Positions 48,730 to 62,560 of a stretch of 64,000 nucleotides of DNA are shown here, one piece after another. The notes under the pieces are model-generated. The model saw only the letters and a program-made list of their open reading frames with translations, searched no databases and had not been told where the DNA came from. Position 1 is the stretch's first letter; the number at the start of each line of letters is the position of its first letter. The position numbers were made by a program, and so were the translations under genes. Source of the DNA: Parapristionchus giblindavisi (taxonomy: Eukaryota > Nematoda > Chromadorea > Rhabditida > Diplogasteridae); the NCBI GenBank assembly GCA_943737045.1, contig CALSFV010000023.1:310001-374000 (forward strand), written 5' to 3'.

Positions 48730-50967
48730 ACGTAGTCCACACCAAGTGCACTCTACACACAATGTGCTCTTTTATCTACACTCCACTTGATTGGATTCTC
48801 ATCAGAATGATTATGAAATAGAGTGTGCCATGAGTTTTTTGTTCTTTCTTTCTTCTGACTATTCCGGATTTCTGATAATATTATAAGCGCTGAGATTACT
48901 CCATGTTTTATATTATATACACCTTACACGTACATTTGTCCCCCCGATTCATCTACCGTATCCGTGTTCTACCGTATACTTTGTGTATGTTCTTCTTCCG
49001 TATCTCTTGATAGCGTACGTGGGCATGCAAGGTCGGTGCCTGTCTACCTGTTCCAAACCGTAATGTTCCTCAAATATGTATCAAAATATTCATTCAGGGT
49101 GTCACCACATCCCATTTCTCTATTCACACGACCTCCCTAGCCCACGTATGCTCGGTAGAATTTATTGTTCCACATCCTCGTATCTTTCTATCGTATTTTT
49201 TTCTAATCGAGCTTCCCAGATTCCAAAACACAAATAAAGTAGACAACATATTATCGACTCTTTGTACTGTATTCAACCATATTAAACTATTCTCTCATTC
49301 ATTGTGCTATCTATTCGATCCCGATCAATACGCATGTAACGGTCGGATTACCGTATCCGGTCTGGATTACGGTTTTCCAAACCAGATTACCGTACGCCCA
49401 AATTCCTCAAAATATACAGTATATTATAGACGATGCTCACTCTGAACAATGTTATGTTTATCACTGATATAACTGATAAAGGTATAATCGAATTTGAGAT
49501 AAAATATTGGGGTGATCTGTCAGCAATGCAGGCAGCATAGTGAGAGATCTTACTCTAGCCCTCTTTCTCTGTCTCTATATTTCTCTATCACACTCACTAT
49601 CTCTATCCGTCTATCTATCTACTAGATCTCTTCTATATCTTACACTCTCTTAGTATCTCTAAGATCGACTTAACTCCTGTTCACATGGGAAGCATCACAG
49701 ACTCATCTATCGATTTCTAAACCGATTCACCTTTTTTTCTCTCCTATTATTCGTCACTCTCATTGAAGTTTTGTACTTTGACGACTTATCTCGAGCCTTA
49801 TATCTATTGCATTGCTGTATCCAGGGCGACGTACATTCGTATTCTGCATGCAACAACACATTTAATATCATAGCCATGGCCTATTCAATCCAGTTGTTAT
49901 TGCTTTTTCGTGCCGAAATACGATGTTTCCTAATCTGTGTGGTGTGCAAAAAGTGTTTATTGATTTATTAAGCTGCTGATTAGTTGGACCTTGAGCTGTT
50001 TACAGTTTAGTCAGGCTCATCATTGATGTATTCTAATTCCTCTTCGATTCTTTATCCGATGGTGTTTTCTCACTCTTACTCTTCTAGTCATACGTCAGTG
50101 TTAGAAGATTATAGGCCCTGTGATATCTTCCAAAACATGAGGCTTCTTCTCACATCGATAATTCCTCCTTGGCATTTAAAGAGACTCAATCCCTTATCAT
50201 GGCCTATCAGTGATATTAACAATTAGTTCTGCTGATATTAAGTGTCTGAAATCTAGCAAGTGACACCCCGACACGCCTTATCACGTTTTTTTGATAATTA
50301 GAACACGATATCTTACTGAATTTGCTAATGGGCTATTGGTTATTTTGTTTACTTACAATTAAGTTGAGTACCGTGTGTTCTGATGAAACATAGTTTGTTA
50401 TTTATAGATTGATTTAAAAGGCACGAAATTGCTTTTTGCATTAGGAAATGTTGAATTTACTCACAAAATCGCTGTGTTCTTTTCATGAAAAAATCAGTTC
50501 ATGATGGATTTATCAGTATGATCAGATTACGGTATTTGACACAATTTTTAGTATAAAATTGATTGGATTATGTTGTCATAACCTATCCCATTATTCTGCG
50601 GTTATTTATTTGTCCGTGGGCGCGCATTGACCACTCAAGCCGAAATGAAGTATTGTTTCTTTATGAAATATGGTAAAGTCATTGTGTTTTCGTTGTTGTC
50701 CGTTAGGTGTGAACAAAGCGACCGGCTGCCATTATAATCCGTGATCTCTCATATCCTCATCTTATTCTTCATTCGTCCCCATTCTTCTTCTCAACCTTCC
50801 TTGACCGTACACTCTTATCCTTGATAGAGCTTATCCCTTCTTATTTCTCTGTCTTCCTTTGTGTATCGTGAGCGGCATCCAAGACCCATTCACTTGTAAG
50901 TATCATTGTGCCTCATTTCATATGCGTGTCCTAATTCCGAATAATATATCTTTATTGAGACCACGGG
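48730..50967. other. 3' UTR of the hexokinase-like gene and intergenic DNA
   Basis: No further gene seen up to 50.9 kb. AATAAA lies at 49233-49238. GTACGTGGGCATGC (about 49017) and GCCCACGTATGC (about 49139) may be ends of another GTGGGC-family element. CT-rich tracts lie at 49560-49670 and 50750-50870. Many CTACCGTA/TACGGTA words occur. Confidence 0.45.
49233..49238 (+). terminator. Candidate poly(A) signal of the hexokinase-like gene
   Basis: AATAAA about 500 nt past the TAA stop; no earlier canonical copy was noticed. Confidence 0.35.
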
Positions 50968-51031
50968 ATGAGGGCGTTCCAACAGGCCTTTCGTCAAATC
51001 AAACAGGAATCGGTTGAGGAGCAGAGTCCAC
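50968..51031 (+). CDS. Likely first coding exon of an unrecognised gene
   Basis: ATG opens a basic, glutamine-rich helix (MRAFQQAFRQIKQESVEEQ..) that ends in a good donor (CCAC/GTGAGT, phase 1). A plausible non-coding first exon ends at CACTT/GTAAGT (about 50896), with an acceptor TTTATTGAG at 50957. Two phase-compatible downstream candidates are 54587-54628 (HIEIYCGQPASND) and 54907-54950 (PGYCRSFRKVDDRL). A third possible exon is near 56999-57087, where all three frames are open. The order and identity of later exons are unproven, and no family is recognised. Confidence 0.4.
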
Positions 51032-51736
51032 GTGAGTTATAATTTAATCAATAATTTATTGATCTTTGTTCATTTCGTGAATCCCTTTCCACGCCCGATA
51101 GATTTAGTGAACAATCAGACCGTTCCCGTGTGAACCGTTTATGGAAAATATTATCAGTTTTCCTGTCTTTCCTCTGTATATTTCTTATTTATTTTTATTG
51201 ATATATAATGATAGGTACAATATCTTCACTATTTCTTCCGAGTATTAGTGTATGCACTACCGTGGTCATCTTTCCTCTATCACTCACTACTCTCACTCTC
51301 CCACTTTCTCTCTTCTCGTGAGACTCTAGTACTGTATTGACAGCTGCCTATGAATGGGGAAGAATAGATATGGTTAGTGAGATATCACAGTGAATCTCCA
51401 CCACTTCCTCTAGGCAATCGTGGAATCTGTACTCATACTAGAGCATAGCTGTGGAGCACTCCCATTCATTCCGTATCTCTAGTTTTATATTATATTTAGA
51501 TAAGTCTTACCATGTGGTCCATCATTGTAGTTTATGAAATAGTAAGATATTTGGGGTTGAATCATATTCCACTTTGTCCCATATGTCTTGATTCACCCCA
51601 CTTATACTACAGTTTATTTAGGCTTAGTCGAAATTCCTACGACGTGGTGATCATAATAAATCGTAATCTTAACATTGTGATATTTTGGGATTTTTTGAAA
51701 TAAAAATTAATTCAACTGTATAGCTTATGTTGTACT

Positions 51737-51940
51737 CGTAGGTCGAATAGCTAGGTTATCGGTTTTAAAAATGCGGTCAGGTTTTTAAATTTTTAGCAAA
51801 TTTGGCTCAAAATGCGGTCAGGTTTTTCGATTTTTGTGTAATTTTTGCTCAAAATGCGGTCAGGTTTTTCGATTTTTGGAAAATTTCGGCTTAAAATGCG
51901 GTCAGGTTTTGTACTTTGTAACATACTTTTCGACCTATGG
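51737..51940. mobile_element. AGGTCGAA-ended element with four internal units
   Basis: Starts TAGGTCGAATAGCTAGGTTA and ends TACTTTTCGACCTATG. The interior is about four copies of a 45-bp unit (AAAATGCGGTCAGGTTTTTC..). The related element at 45647 has two units. Confidence 0.75.
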
Positions 51941-53201
51941 TTGTACTCTGGCTCAATTAATTCCTGGATTATCGACAATTACTTTGAACGGTTACTTATA
52001 AAACGATTCATGAATGAAACTCACCTTTGTGAATGATCTCTTCATTTGACACTCTGCTTCTTTGTTCTCTGTTGACGAGGAAGAAGAAGGTGGTTATGAG
52101 ACGCCAGGAAAAGACTTTGTTCCTTTTAACTTAACATAGTCACTGGACAGTTCATTGATTTGTTGTTTGTTCGCATAATGAATATTTTGTTATTGTACAT
52201 ATAGTATGGGACTGTAATTGAATCATTCGCTCTTCTCTCGTACACTCATATGCACACCTTGTCTGTTGCACCTGTTTAATTTTAAAATCATACACTATCG
52301 AGCTCTTATCTGTCCCTATTTATCCTCTATAGCTCATATTTTCTCTTACTTAAATATAAGCCCCCAGATCAACAGACATATCTCACTTAGATTGACCAAT
52401 TACAGTAATGAAGTAGAGATATGAAAGGGATGCGTCTAGTGATTGAGTCTCTTCACTTAGATTTGTATCACCAACCCTCATCCATCATCCTTCATACAGT
52501 CAATGGGAAACGCGTCAATTATCTCGCCCTCTTTTGATTGTCTTTGATCGGATCATCTATTGTCTTCTTTCTTCCCTCTACAGCATTCGTGGGAGTAATA
52601 GAGCTCATACATTGCAAAGTTCGATCGAATTCACACCTTCTGGCACTCTGCCAATTGCGTGGACTATGATTACCATTTTCCTTCTTCTGACAATATACCA
52701 AGTCCATCGTAGATGTTGATGCTGTTATTAACTGATGACGCATTCAATGCATTTCACCTGTTCCTGGAAGTTAGTCTTGTTTCTGTTGTTGTTGAGAGAA
52801 GAAAGCACGTCCCTTCTCTTGTTGAACTCTCAAATAGAATATCAAGTAACTTCATCCAAGTTGTTGTAGCTACAGTGTGATTAAAAAGGTTCACTCAATG
52901 GGCACGATTCTGTGAACATAGAAACATGTGTTTAAAAACACTCATTTTCTAAACAATGGAAATGACCTGATGGCTGTGTGAAAATTAGAGTAAGGATTTC
53001 TGAAGACCTTAAAGTTCGGACACAGTTATATGACTAACTTGACGTTGAAAACATAAGGAGGATATTATTAACAATCGATTTTGTCAATAATCATTAATAC
53101 GTCCTCTGTCGTTGGTCGGTGATCTATCTCTCGGACAAAAGAGCTGTGTGTTTTCCTTCCTTCCGTCAGTTGATGATAGATGTAGAATGGTTTGCTGGGT
53201 G

Positions 53202-53206
<5 letters not shown>

Positions 53207-53259
<53 letters not shown>
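53207..53259 (+). repeat. (CT)n microsatellite
   Basis: About 26 uninterrupted CT dinucleotides. Confidence 0.95.
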
Positions 53260-53262
<3 letters not shown>

Positions 53263-53436
53263 GACGTAGTGTAATACACACTCATATTTGTATATACCGG
53301 CAGGACAGATTCTGAAGAAGAGAGGAAGAGATGAAGATAGGAGAGATAGAAGGAGAAAGGAAGTCCATTGTGATGGTTCTACCTCTTGTATACCTCTATC
53401 TGTGTTCAATCACTTCCTCGAGTATTATTGATCAAT

Positions 53437-53628
53437 CATAGGTGGGCACGCTGGGGGAAAGGCTATGCGCAAACCGGGAAAAGGGGAGGCAAGGCTATCC
53501 GCATGGCTATTTTTTGGCGATTTCGACTGGAAATTTACCAATTTTGCGGAGCAAGGCTATGCGCAAGGCCCCGAAGGGAAGGCAAGGCTGTGCGCAAAAA
53601 ATATTCGTTTTCACGCGCCCACCTATGT
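53437..53628. mobile_element. CATAGGTGGGC-ended repeat, third copy
   Basis: Ends CATAGGTGGGCACGCTG and CACGCGCCCACCTATG, identical in plan to the copies in the hexokinase-like introns, with AAGGCTATGCGCAAA units. Confidence 0.75.
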
Positions 53629-56600
53629 GATCAATTGACATATCATACCTCACTCGCCACACCATTCTTTATCAAGTATCTTAATTTGAAATCGTATCAG
53701 GTGAGAAAGGTATTTGAAATATATATGATTGGACTGATGCTTGGAATCTCACTCTCTCTCTCACAGAGTAATGCGTTATGGTAATCAAAAATCTCGTAGA
53801 CTTCTTAAATAGTTTTAAACTTTCTCTTTCTGATGAAGTAAAGGATTTGAATATTATTATTCGTAAGGCCAGATCAAAAATAAAGATTATATTTAGAGCT
53901 TTCCGTAGTCGCGAAATTGAGGTATACAAAATGTTCACCTAATGTATTTAACTGCACTGAATATAGGCGTGTGATAAAAGATTTACTTTCCTCGCATAAT
54001 TTAGTCCATCAAAAATATCAATACAATTGTTCTGTCTTCATTAAAGTTGTTCCCGCTGTACGTCTGACAATGAGAAACGACGACCTGCTCAATCTGTCAA
54101 TCTATTTATAACTATGACTGCTTATGATTTTGTTATTCTTGTTTATATTCATCTATACGATAATGTTTCTGTCTATTTTCTTTCCTCCTCTAATCTTTCT
54201 ACCATTACTTTTATTCGTTCTTTATTTTCTGTATCTATTTCTCTACCTTCTCACCTTTGCTCATCTTCTTCTTTTTTCTTATCATTGAACATATTTATCT
54301 TACTCTCCCTCCTTATATCTCATCGTCTAGCCTTTATTAATGAAATGGATTTGCTCAATCTGTCTAACACATACAGTGTATTCCTCCATATTTAATAATT
54401 GTAATGGTTTTCGCTATTTCATTACAAATGATTAGACTGTGTCTGAGAGATGAGATACTCTTTTGAATGTATTCAAATGTTCTCTACCTCTAGATCTATC
54501 AATCTCACCTTCTATCTATCAATTCTCTCTCTATCCTATCCCTTCTCCTTCCTTAAGTTCTTCTCATTCTCTTTGTTTCCACTCAGAGCACATAGAGATT
54601 TACTGCGGTCAACCCGCCAGCAATGACAGTGAGAACAGTCGTTCTTATTCACCCCCCCCCCCCCTCCTCTCCCTCTCCCTCTCTCCCTAACCCTCTCTCC
54701 CTTTATCTATGACTTCCTCTTCCCTTTTTCCCTCCTATCATTCCTCCTCTCCATTATATCTATCAATCCATTCCTCTTTCCATCTCATTCCTATCACATT
54801 ATTGTAGACTATTACAGACGGAGTAAGGTTACTGTATCCGAAGTCGATCATTTACTATTGCGCCATTTTCTCTCCCTCTCCCCCCTATCTACCCCCAATG
54901 TGACAGCTCCTGGTTATTGTAGATCCTTTCGGAAAGTGGATGACCGATTAGTTTTCCCATCCCTCCCTCCATCTCTCTCTCCTTATCTCTGTCTCCTCCT
55001 CTTTACCTTTTCTTCATGGACCTCCCTTTCCTATTCTCTTCTAATCTATCTCGGAGTCATTTACTGTATCGAGCGGTTACCCGCGCACACCTAGCTCATT
55101 TTCAATTTATCTTTAATTTTGTTCTTTTATTTTTAAATTAAATGCAACATGATCCTATGGTCTCCTCACAGCACAATGATCTATTACTGGTATAGATCAA
55201 TAGTGTATTGAGGATAATGAAGATCATTCATACCGGTTTCACATACCATTTCTCTTTTTAGGAATGTTATTTATTGCAATTGTAATCTTATCGGACTATA
55301 GTTGTGTATCAAGTGATGAAATGGGTTGATTGATAGGAATCTTCGGCTATGGTAGTACCTTATTTTTTCACAACAAAAGTCATCAGATATTTGCTCGACT
55401 TCTCTCAATTAGCGTCTGGTAATAAAACATTCATAATAATTCTGTGATCAGTGTTGTCTAGATTATTGGTTTTAGCATTATTTGGTGCTAATGTAGTGAT
55501 TATGGTAGCACTGTGTCTAGCTGGGTACTGTATGGGAAGGTTATTGTAGTTAGATTTGGCTATTCTCTCCGGTGGATTGCAAGTTACTGTAGCTCGTTGT
55601 TCTGTTATTCCCTAGTCACTTACTGTATTGTACTGGTTACGGTTTGTCTTGATAAGACGCTCGTAAGACGAGGCTAGAGAAAGATTGGTCTCTGAGTGAG
55701 GAATCATATCTGGAGCGATAAGACCATCGGAATGGCGCAGAATACACACCCTGTATTCCATGCCTCATCCATTTTCAGTATTTCAAAGCCGGAAAGTCGA
55801 ATCAGCATTAGAAGGCGGTTTTGTTGGTAGATCGTGTTCTTGAAAATAATAACAAAATACGATGTACTTTTGACCGTTTTGTATTTTGTTTGTATGTACA
55901 TAATTTTGTCTGCTTATACACACATTCGTTTCCGATATGTGAGGCAGACGGATTTGAGAGCACAGTTTTTTGCGCCGTCTAGAACTCCTAGACTAAGAAG
56001 AGATATTTTTATGTATAGTGTCTGCGAATGTAAGCTTGTATAGGAGGGATTATAGAATCATCCTCCCCACGTACATGCATACATGGATGATTATTACATT
56101 ATTAATCTTGTTATGATTATGCCCGCTGCGCATGTTTTCACTTGTAGCTGGTGCGCTGAGCATACGGTAGAGAGTGTAGTTTACTATTTGTGCAAATTTT
56201 GTGAGAGTTTTTTTATTATCATGCTTGAGTCATGTTCTTCTTTTAAATCATTACAGCACTAAAATTGGGATTGGGGGCTGTGTTGGAACGAAAAAGTTGG
56301 CACAAAATTTTCTAGGATAAATTCATCTATCCCATCATTCCGCTTTCCATCTCTGCCTAATTCTCTTCGTCTTCAATATGGGAATTTGATGACCGTTTCG
56401 CATCTTGGCCTCTACTCCTCCTCCCTCCTCCTCCCCTCCCCCTTCCTCCTCCTTCCTCCCTTCTTCTGCTCTCTCACACTATCACAATTCAATGAGGCGT
56501 ACTACTTAATTCGCACCTGAGTATATCGTTTTTCTCCTCTTCATTTCGTGTCCTCCATAGATGTATTCGTATTTTGCTACTTTGACATGATTTGGATGTG

Positions 56601-57185
56601 TCTTTCGTCTCTTTTATTCCTTGCACACTTTGCATCAAACATTTGAAATAGTGCTGTGTATGAAGTCTATGGGATACAAAGTATGATATAAACATTAGTT
56701 TTAATTTTCTGATATTTTACAATGTCTTTTCAATTGATATTTTCCATTATGTACAGTACACTCTCTATATTGAATGGTCACTCTGCACACTATCTCATAT
56801 TCAATGGTTACATATTTCACTCTTGGAAGATGATGACTGACATGACGCTGCACAGTAGTAAATGGTGATGTTTATTCCGTATGAGATAAATGTTGCCTAA
56901 ATCTCTATACTACCATATATCCCTCATAGTCATATCATGATCTTTGATCCTCTCATCGTTAATGTATCTGACATTCTTCTTTTCTTATATCTCTCAGTCG
57001 TCAGTTTTTATGTCTATCGTGCCTCCGCGAACGACGACTCTCGCACCTTTTTGCTACAGACTCGCATTCCTGTCTTTATGGGCTCTCGGTATCCTTCCAT
57101 CCCTATAATGGCTCACTTACCACACTCCAACTTCTTATTGTTAACTTCTTGGTAGCGAGTTCTTTTGTCTATCTGAATCCCATCT

Positions 57186-57353
57186 CTGGTATTTTTTTCC
57201 AGCCTGGAACCCGGTATATTTCCAGCCTGGCCAACCGCATGGATCCAGTCTGGAAATTTACCGGGTTCCAGGCTGGAAACGCTACCGGGTTCCAGTCTGG
57301 AAAAGCGTTAGCGGGTTCCAGGCTGGAAATGCTACCGGGTTCCAGGTAGCCTA
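57186..57353. repeat. Palindromic cluster of TACCGGGTTCCAGGCTGG units
   Basis: About two inverted units at the left (CCAGCCTGGAACCCGGTA) and four direct units at the right (CCGGGTTCCAGGCTGGAAA), spaced about 27-30 bp. Confidence 0.8.
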
Positions 57354-57521
57354 GCAGGAATTTGCACCACTCACTTCTCAAGGATTTATTTGTTTCTTAG
57401 ACTAATGAGTTAACAACGGGAAAAACAGCAAAATATACAAGATACTACGAAGAACAACGGGACAATAAAAATATGTACAAGTTAACGAAAAAATCAATAT
57501 GAAGCGGGAAAATGAGAACAA

Positions 57522-57794
57522 TTACAGTGGATACTTCAGGTCCATTCCTGTGGACGAATTAAATATAATATCTTCAATTTGTACGTCAAAGAGTCCAGAA
57601 GATTCTGCTTGTTTGTCGTCCGTAGATTGACTGGGATTGGGCGAAGACAATTGGGTGGTTGACTGATCACTGGAAAGAAAATGATGCTCAAATAATGTGT
57701 CGATATCTACAGTGTTCTCAGTCATTACACTATCCCGAGATCTATATAAATTTAACTTTTCCGCACTTCGTTTTTTCTTTGTTCCGATTGAAAT
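57522..57794 (-). CDS. Terminal coding exon of an unrecognised minus-strand gene
   Basis: 91 codons from an acceptor (TTACTGTAG) to a TAA, with AATAAA about 135 nt further on (near 57382). The encoded tail is basic first (GTKKKRSAEKLNLYRSRDS), then acidic and Ser/Thr-rich (TENTVDIDTLFEHHF, QIEDIIFNSSTGMDLKYPL), like the C-terminus of a regulatory protein. A second frame from the same acceptor reads FQSEQRKNEVRKS and stops. Partial, decayed copies of this exon recur through the array at 58204-58300, 59450-59620, 60288-60370, 60490-60600, 62262-62345 and 62570-62640. Upstream exons are not securely identified. Confidence 0.4.
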   Translation of the reverse strand: MSIGTKKKRSAEKLNLYRSRDSVMTENTVDIDTLFEHHFLSSDQSTTQLSSPNPSQSTDDKQAESSGLFDVQIEDIIFNSSTGMDLKYPL

Positions 57795-60700
57795 CTACAG
57801 TAATCTCAATTATTCATAGTAGAAACTGTAACAGTAGTCCCACTAGAACTCAGACCTACAGTAATCCAACTGAAGCTCAGTCCTACAGTAATCTCCACTA
57901 CTGCTAAAACCTACAGTAACACCTACAGTAATGCCCACTAGAGATTAAAATTCGGGTGGCCTGACGTAAAAATCGGGGGTGATTTCAATTGTGAATGAAT
58001 TTTTGAGTGAATTTTGACTAAATCGGGTGTCTTATCGCTAGCGACAATGCCGCCACTTATGATACCAACAGTAACTAGAGCTCTGTGATGTAATAATCTC
58101 CACTAGATCTTAAACCTACAGTAATCCCCACCGGAGCTCATACCAATACTCCCATTGCAGCTCAGAGCTACAGTATTCCCTAATAAAGCTCATACCAACA
58201 GTATCCTCAGCAATTTCTACAGTATCCCGAGATCTATTTAAATATAACTTTGTCGTGATTCGTTTTTTTCTTTGTTATGATCGAAACTTACATTAATCTT
58301 AAATATTCCTAGTACGGCTCTAGTGGAGATTACTGAATGTCTGAACTGTAACTGTAACAGCAGCCAAACTAGAACTCACAATCAGACCTAAAGTAATCCC
58401 GTTAGACCTCAGACCTACAGTAATCTCCACTACGGCTCAGAACTACAGTAATCCCCCAATAGAGCTACTACCAACAGTACTCCCATTACAGCTCAGAGCT
58501 ACAGTAATGTCGACTAGAGATTAGATCTACAGTAATCTGCACTACAGCCCATTGTTACAGTAATTCCCAATAGAGCACATACCTACAGTAATCCCTACTA
58601 GAGCTCATACCAACAGTAAAACCACTATAGCTCAAAACTACAGTAATCTCCACCAGAGCTTAGGCCTACATTAATCTCCACTACAGCTCAGAGCTATAGT
58701 AATCCAAACTAAAGCACAGACCTTCATTAATCTCCACTAGAGCTCATACCGACAGAAATCTCACTAGAGCTCAGATCTACAGCATACATTTTCTCCCCCT
58801 ACATCGCAAGACAGACATGGTCTACGGTTATCCCATGGGATAGACCCACCCGCAAAAATTTGCCTTTCATGGGTACCCACCCGCAAAATTGGACCATAAA
58901 TTGACGATTTTCTTGAAATTTTCACGATTTTGGGGTACCCACATGCGTTTTTATCTCAAAACCGGCTTACCCACACGCGTTTTGACCCAAAATCTAGGTA
59001 CCCACACGCATTTGAAGGGTCTGAGATATTGATAGACCATCACTGTCGCAAGAGCTCGCACCTGACCCGACATGGGGTCATTCTTACTAATCTCTATCTC
59101 CCGCATATTCCTAGATGGGTTCAAGTCTCAAAACTGACAGCATCGGCAAAAAATGCTCACCCACATTATGGGCAAGCGAAAATGATCTACAGTATTCCCA
59201 TTGAAGCTCAAACCTACAGTAATCTCCACTAGAGCTTAGATATACAGTAATCTCCACTAGAGCTTAGATATACAGTAATTCCAATGGAGCTCAAAGTTAC
59301 AGTAATCCATTACAGCTTTGAGTTGCAGTAATCCTATTAGAGATCAAACCTATAGTAACTATAGCTCATATCTACAGTAATCCCACTATAGCTCGGACTA
59401 CCGTAATTCCCAATAGCACTCATACCGCGTTTCCACGGTTGATTGACTGCTGGTAGAGGGCGAAGAGGCTGAGCCGGATCACTGGAAATAACATGACGTT
59501 CAACTGATGTGTCGATATCTACAGTATCCTCAGTAATTCGTACAGTATCCCAAGATCTAGTTAAATATAATTTTTTTCGTGCTTCGTTTATTTTCTTTGT
59601 TACGATCGAAATCTACAGAGCTGTGACTGTAACAATAGTCCCACTAGAACTCAGACCTACAGGTATCCTACTACAGCTCAGTCCTCCAACCTACCGACCT
59701 ACAGCAATCTCCACTAGTGCTAAAACCTACAGTAATGCCGACTAGAGCATGGGCTTACAGTAGTCTAAACTGCATATCAAAGCTACAGTAATCCCATTAC
59801 AGCTCAGACCTACAGTAATCCCCCATTAGAGCTCACACCTACAGTAATATCAACTAGAGCTGAGATCTATGATAATCACTACTATAGCTCAGACCTATGG
59901 TACTTACTACTAAAACTCATAACTACAGTAACCCCTAGAATAATGTCGACTAGAGCTCAGAGCTACAGTATTCTCCACAAGAGCTCATACCAACCACGTT
60001 GGCAACCATTGTCGCTGGAAATTAAATTGTGGTGGTCGGGCGTCAAAATCGGGGGGAGGGGGGGAGGGCATAAAGAATTCCTTTGTGAATGATTTTTTGA
60101 GTGAATTTTGACTAAATCGTCTAGCACTGCCGCCCACTTATGATACCAACAGTAGCTAGAGCTCAGTGATATAATAATCTCCACTACACCCCAGAGCTAT
60201 AGTAATCCCCACTGGAGCTTATACTAACAGGACTCCCATTACAGCTCAAAGCTACACTAATCCCCACTAAAGTTCATACCAACAGTATCCTTAGTAATTC
60301 CTACAGTATCCCGAGATCTGTTTAAATATAACTTTGTCGTGTTTCGCTTTTTCTTTGTTCCGATGGAAATTTACAGTAGTCCCCCACTAGAACTCAGGCC
60401 CACAATAATATCCTTAGACCTTAAACCTACAGTGATCTCCACTACAGCCCAGAACTACAGTAATCCCCACAAGAGCTCATACCAACAGTATCCTCAGTGA
60501 TTCCTACCGCATCCACAGAGCTATTTAAATAAAACCTTTTCGTGCTTCGTTTTTCTCTTTTTTTCGATCGAAATTTACAGTAATCTCAATTATTCCTAGT
60601 AGGGCTCTAGTGGGGATTTCTGTAGGTCTGAGAGGTAACTGTAACAGTAGCGCTCCCACTAGAACTCAGACCTTCAGTAACCCCATTAGACCTACAGTAA

Positions 60701-61648
60701 TCTCCACTAAAGCTCAGACCTACAGTAATCCCACTAGGGCTCATACCAACCATACGTCGGCACCATTGTCGCCGGAAATTAAATTCGAGTGGGTCGGACG
60801 CAAAAACCGGGTGGGTGTGACACAAAGATTCCATTTTTGAATGAATTTTGGCCACATAGGTTTCATTTTGAGTGAATTTTGGCTAAATAGGGTTTGTTTT
60901 ATCACTAGTGCCGCCCACTTATGATACCAACAGAAATCACACTATAGCTCAGTCCAATAATAATCTCCACTAGAGCTTAGACCTACAGTAATCTCTACTG
61001 CAACTCAGAGCTACAGTAATCCCCACAACAGCTCATACTTTCAGTAATTCTTACTAGAGCTCAAACCCACAGTAATATCAACAAGAGCTCAAACCTACGG
61101 TAATCACCACTAAATTTACGAACTAAAGTAATACCCAAAGTAATCGCCACTACAGCTCACAGTCACAATTATCTCCATTAGAGCTCAGACCTAAAGTAAT
61201 CCCTACTAGAGCTGAGATATAGAGTAATCTCCACTAGAAACCTATTGCAGCACAGGAAAAATTCGGCTCTTCTTACACATCGTCTCATACACCTCTCAGA
61301 AGAAAATATGGATGAAATTTAAGGATAGCATGTGAATAATGTCCCTTGCTATTTAAAACCCAGATAATGCCAATCCTACAGGCACAAGATACCACTAGAT
61401 CTCAGGCCTACAGTATCCGCATTAGAGTTCAGACCTACAGTAATCTCCACACAGCTTAAACATACAGTAATCCCCAGTAGAGCCCAAAACCTACAGCAAG
61501 ATACCACATATGTGTTTTTAGATCACATTCCACATTTATTTCTAAGAACAAAGTCATCGAAATATGCTATAAAAAAGTCAGGGACTTATGAGAAAACCTA
61601 ATAAAATTTATTTTTTTCTTATTATAACAAAACTACCCCATACACGGT

Positions 61649-61752
61649 CTATTCCTCTTTGTTCATGAAAAGCGATACCTTCATTCGCTGTGCGAGCTTG
61701 TCCTGCAGCTGGGCGGTCGGCGCACCAATCGGCAGTTGCGAGGACACCGTAA
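61649..61752 (-). CDS. Possible terminal exon of a minus-strand gene
   Basis: After an AATTTTTCAG acceptor, the frame reads VSSQLPIGAPTAQLQDKLAQ and ends VSLFMNKEE-TAG. AATAAA follows 37 nt later (61607-61612). Another frame is also open through this segment, so the reading is not unique. The acceptor and exon start together form a perfect 10-bp stem (GACACCGTAA/TTACGGTGTC). It may belong with the exons at 62973-63807, but the phases do not join directly. Not recognised. Confidence 0.35.
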
Positions 61753-62377
61753 CTGAAAAATTACGGTGTCGGCATCAGTCTGAAATTCGTTGGAAATCAA
61801 TCAATAACGATCATAACGATTATATTTTGGTATCCCCTATAGAGCACATACTTACAGTAAAACCACTAGAGCTCATACCAACATTAATCTCCACTACAGC
61901 TCATATCAACATAAATGTCACTAGAGCTCAGATTTACATCCCCCCTAAATCTCAAGTGCTCGGAACTGACCCGACATGCGGTGATTCTCACTAATCTCGA
62001 TCACCAGCATATTCCTAGATGGTTTCAAGTCTCAAAACTGATACATCCTTGTATCTTTGAGCTACAGTAATCCCATTAGAGATCACACCTATAGTAATAT
62101 CAACTATAGCTCATATCTACAGTAATCCCATTATAGCTCAGACCTATGATGATCATCACTGAAGCTCCAAATTGCAGTAATACCAACTAGGCGTACAGTA
62201 ATCCCTACTAGAGCTCACACCTACAGTAAGATATGAGCGAAAACGCTAACCACAATGCGCCTGATTCCTACAGTATCTGGAGGACGATTCAACTATATCT
62301 TTTCCCCCTTCATTTTTCTTTGTTCCGATCGAAAGAAAGGAATATCAACCATTCCTACAGTATCCCGAGATCGATTC

Positions 62378-62560
62378 AAATCATACGTGGGCAAGCTTTG
62401 CCGTTGGAAATTCAAATCCGGTGGGTCGGACCCAAAAATCGGGTTGGTAGGGCACAAAATCGTAGCCATTTTTCAACGAACTTTGGCTAAGTCGGGTGGG
62501 CCGGGTGCGAAAATCGGGTGGGTCTTGTCGCTTGCGACACCGCCGCCCACGTATGATTCA
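62378..62560. mobile_element. CATACGTGGGC-ended element in the array
   Basis: Starts CATACGTGGGCAAGCTTTG and ends CCGCCGCCCACGTATG. Units CGGGTGGGTCGGACCC repeat inside. Related copies lie at 60765-60925 and 62634-62705. Confidence 0.65.

Larger units (their letters stand above)
51032..57385. other. Long sparse region (possible large introns)
   Basis: Apart from the tentative exons of the 50968 gene I see no coding sequence. It contains the AGGTCGAA element (51737-51940), a (CT)n microsatellite (53207-53259), a GTGGGC-family element (53437-53628), C/T-rich tracts at 54480-54770 and 54870-55040 with a run of about 13 C at 54652, and a palindromic element at 57186-57353. Confidence 0.45.

Noticed and set aside
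53068..53409. Frames with long Arg-Glu repeats
   Set aside because: They are produced by the (CT)n microsatellite.
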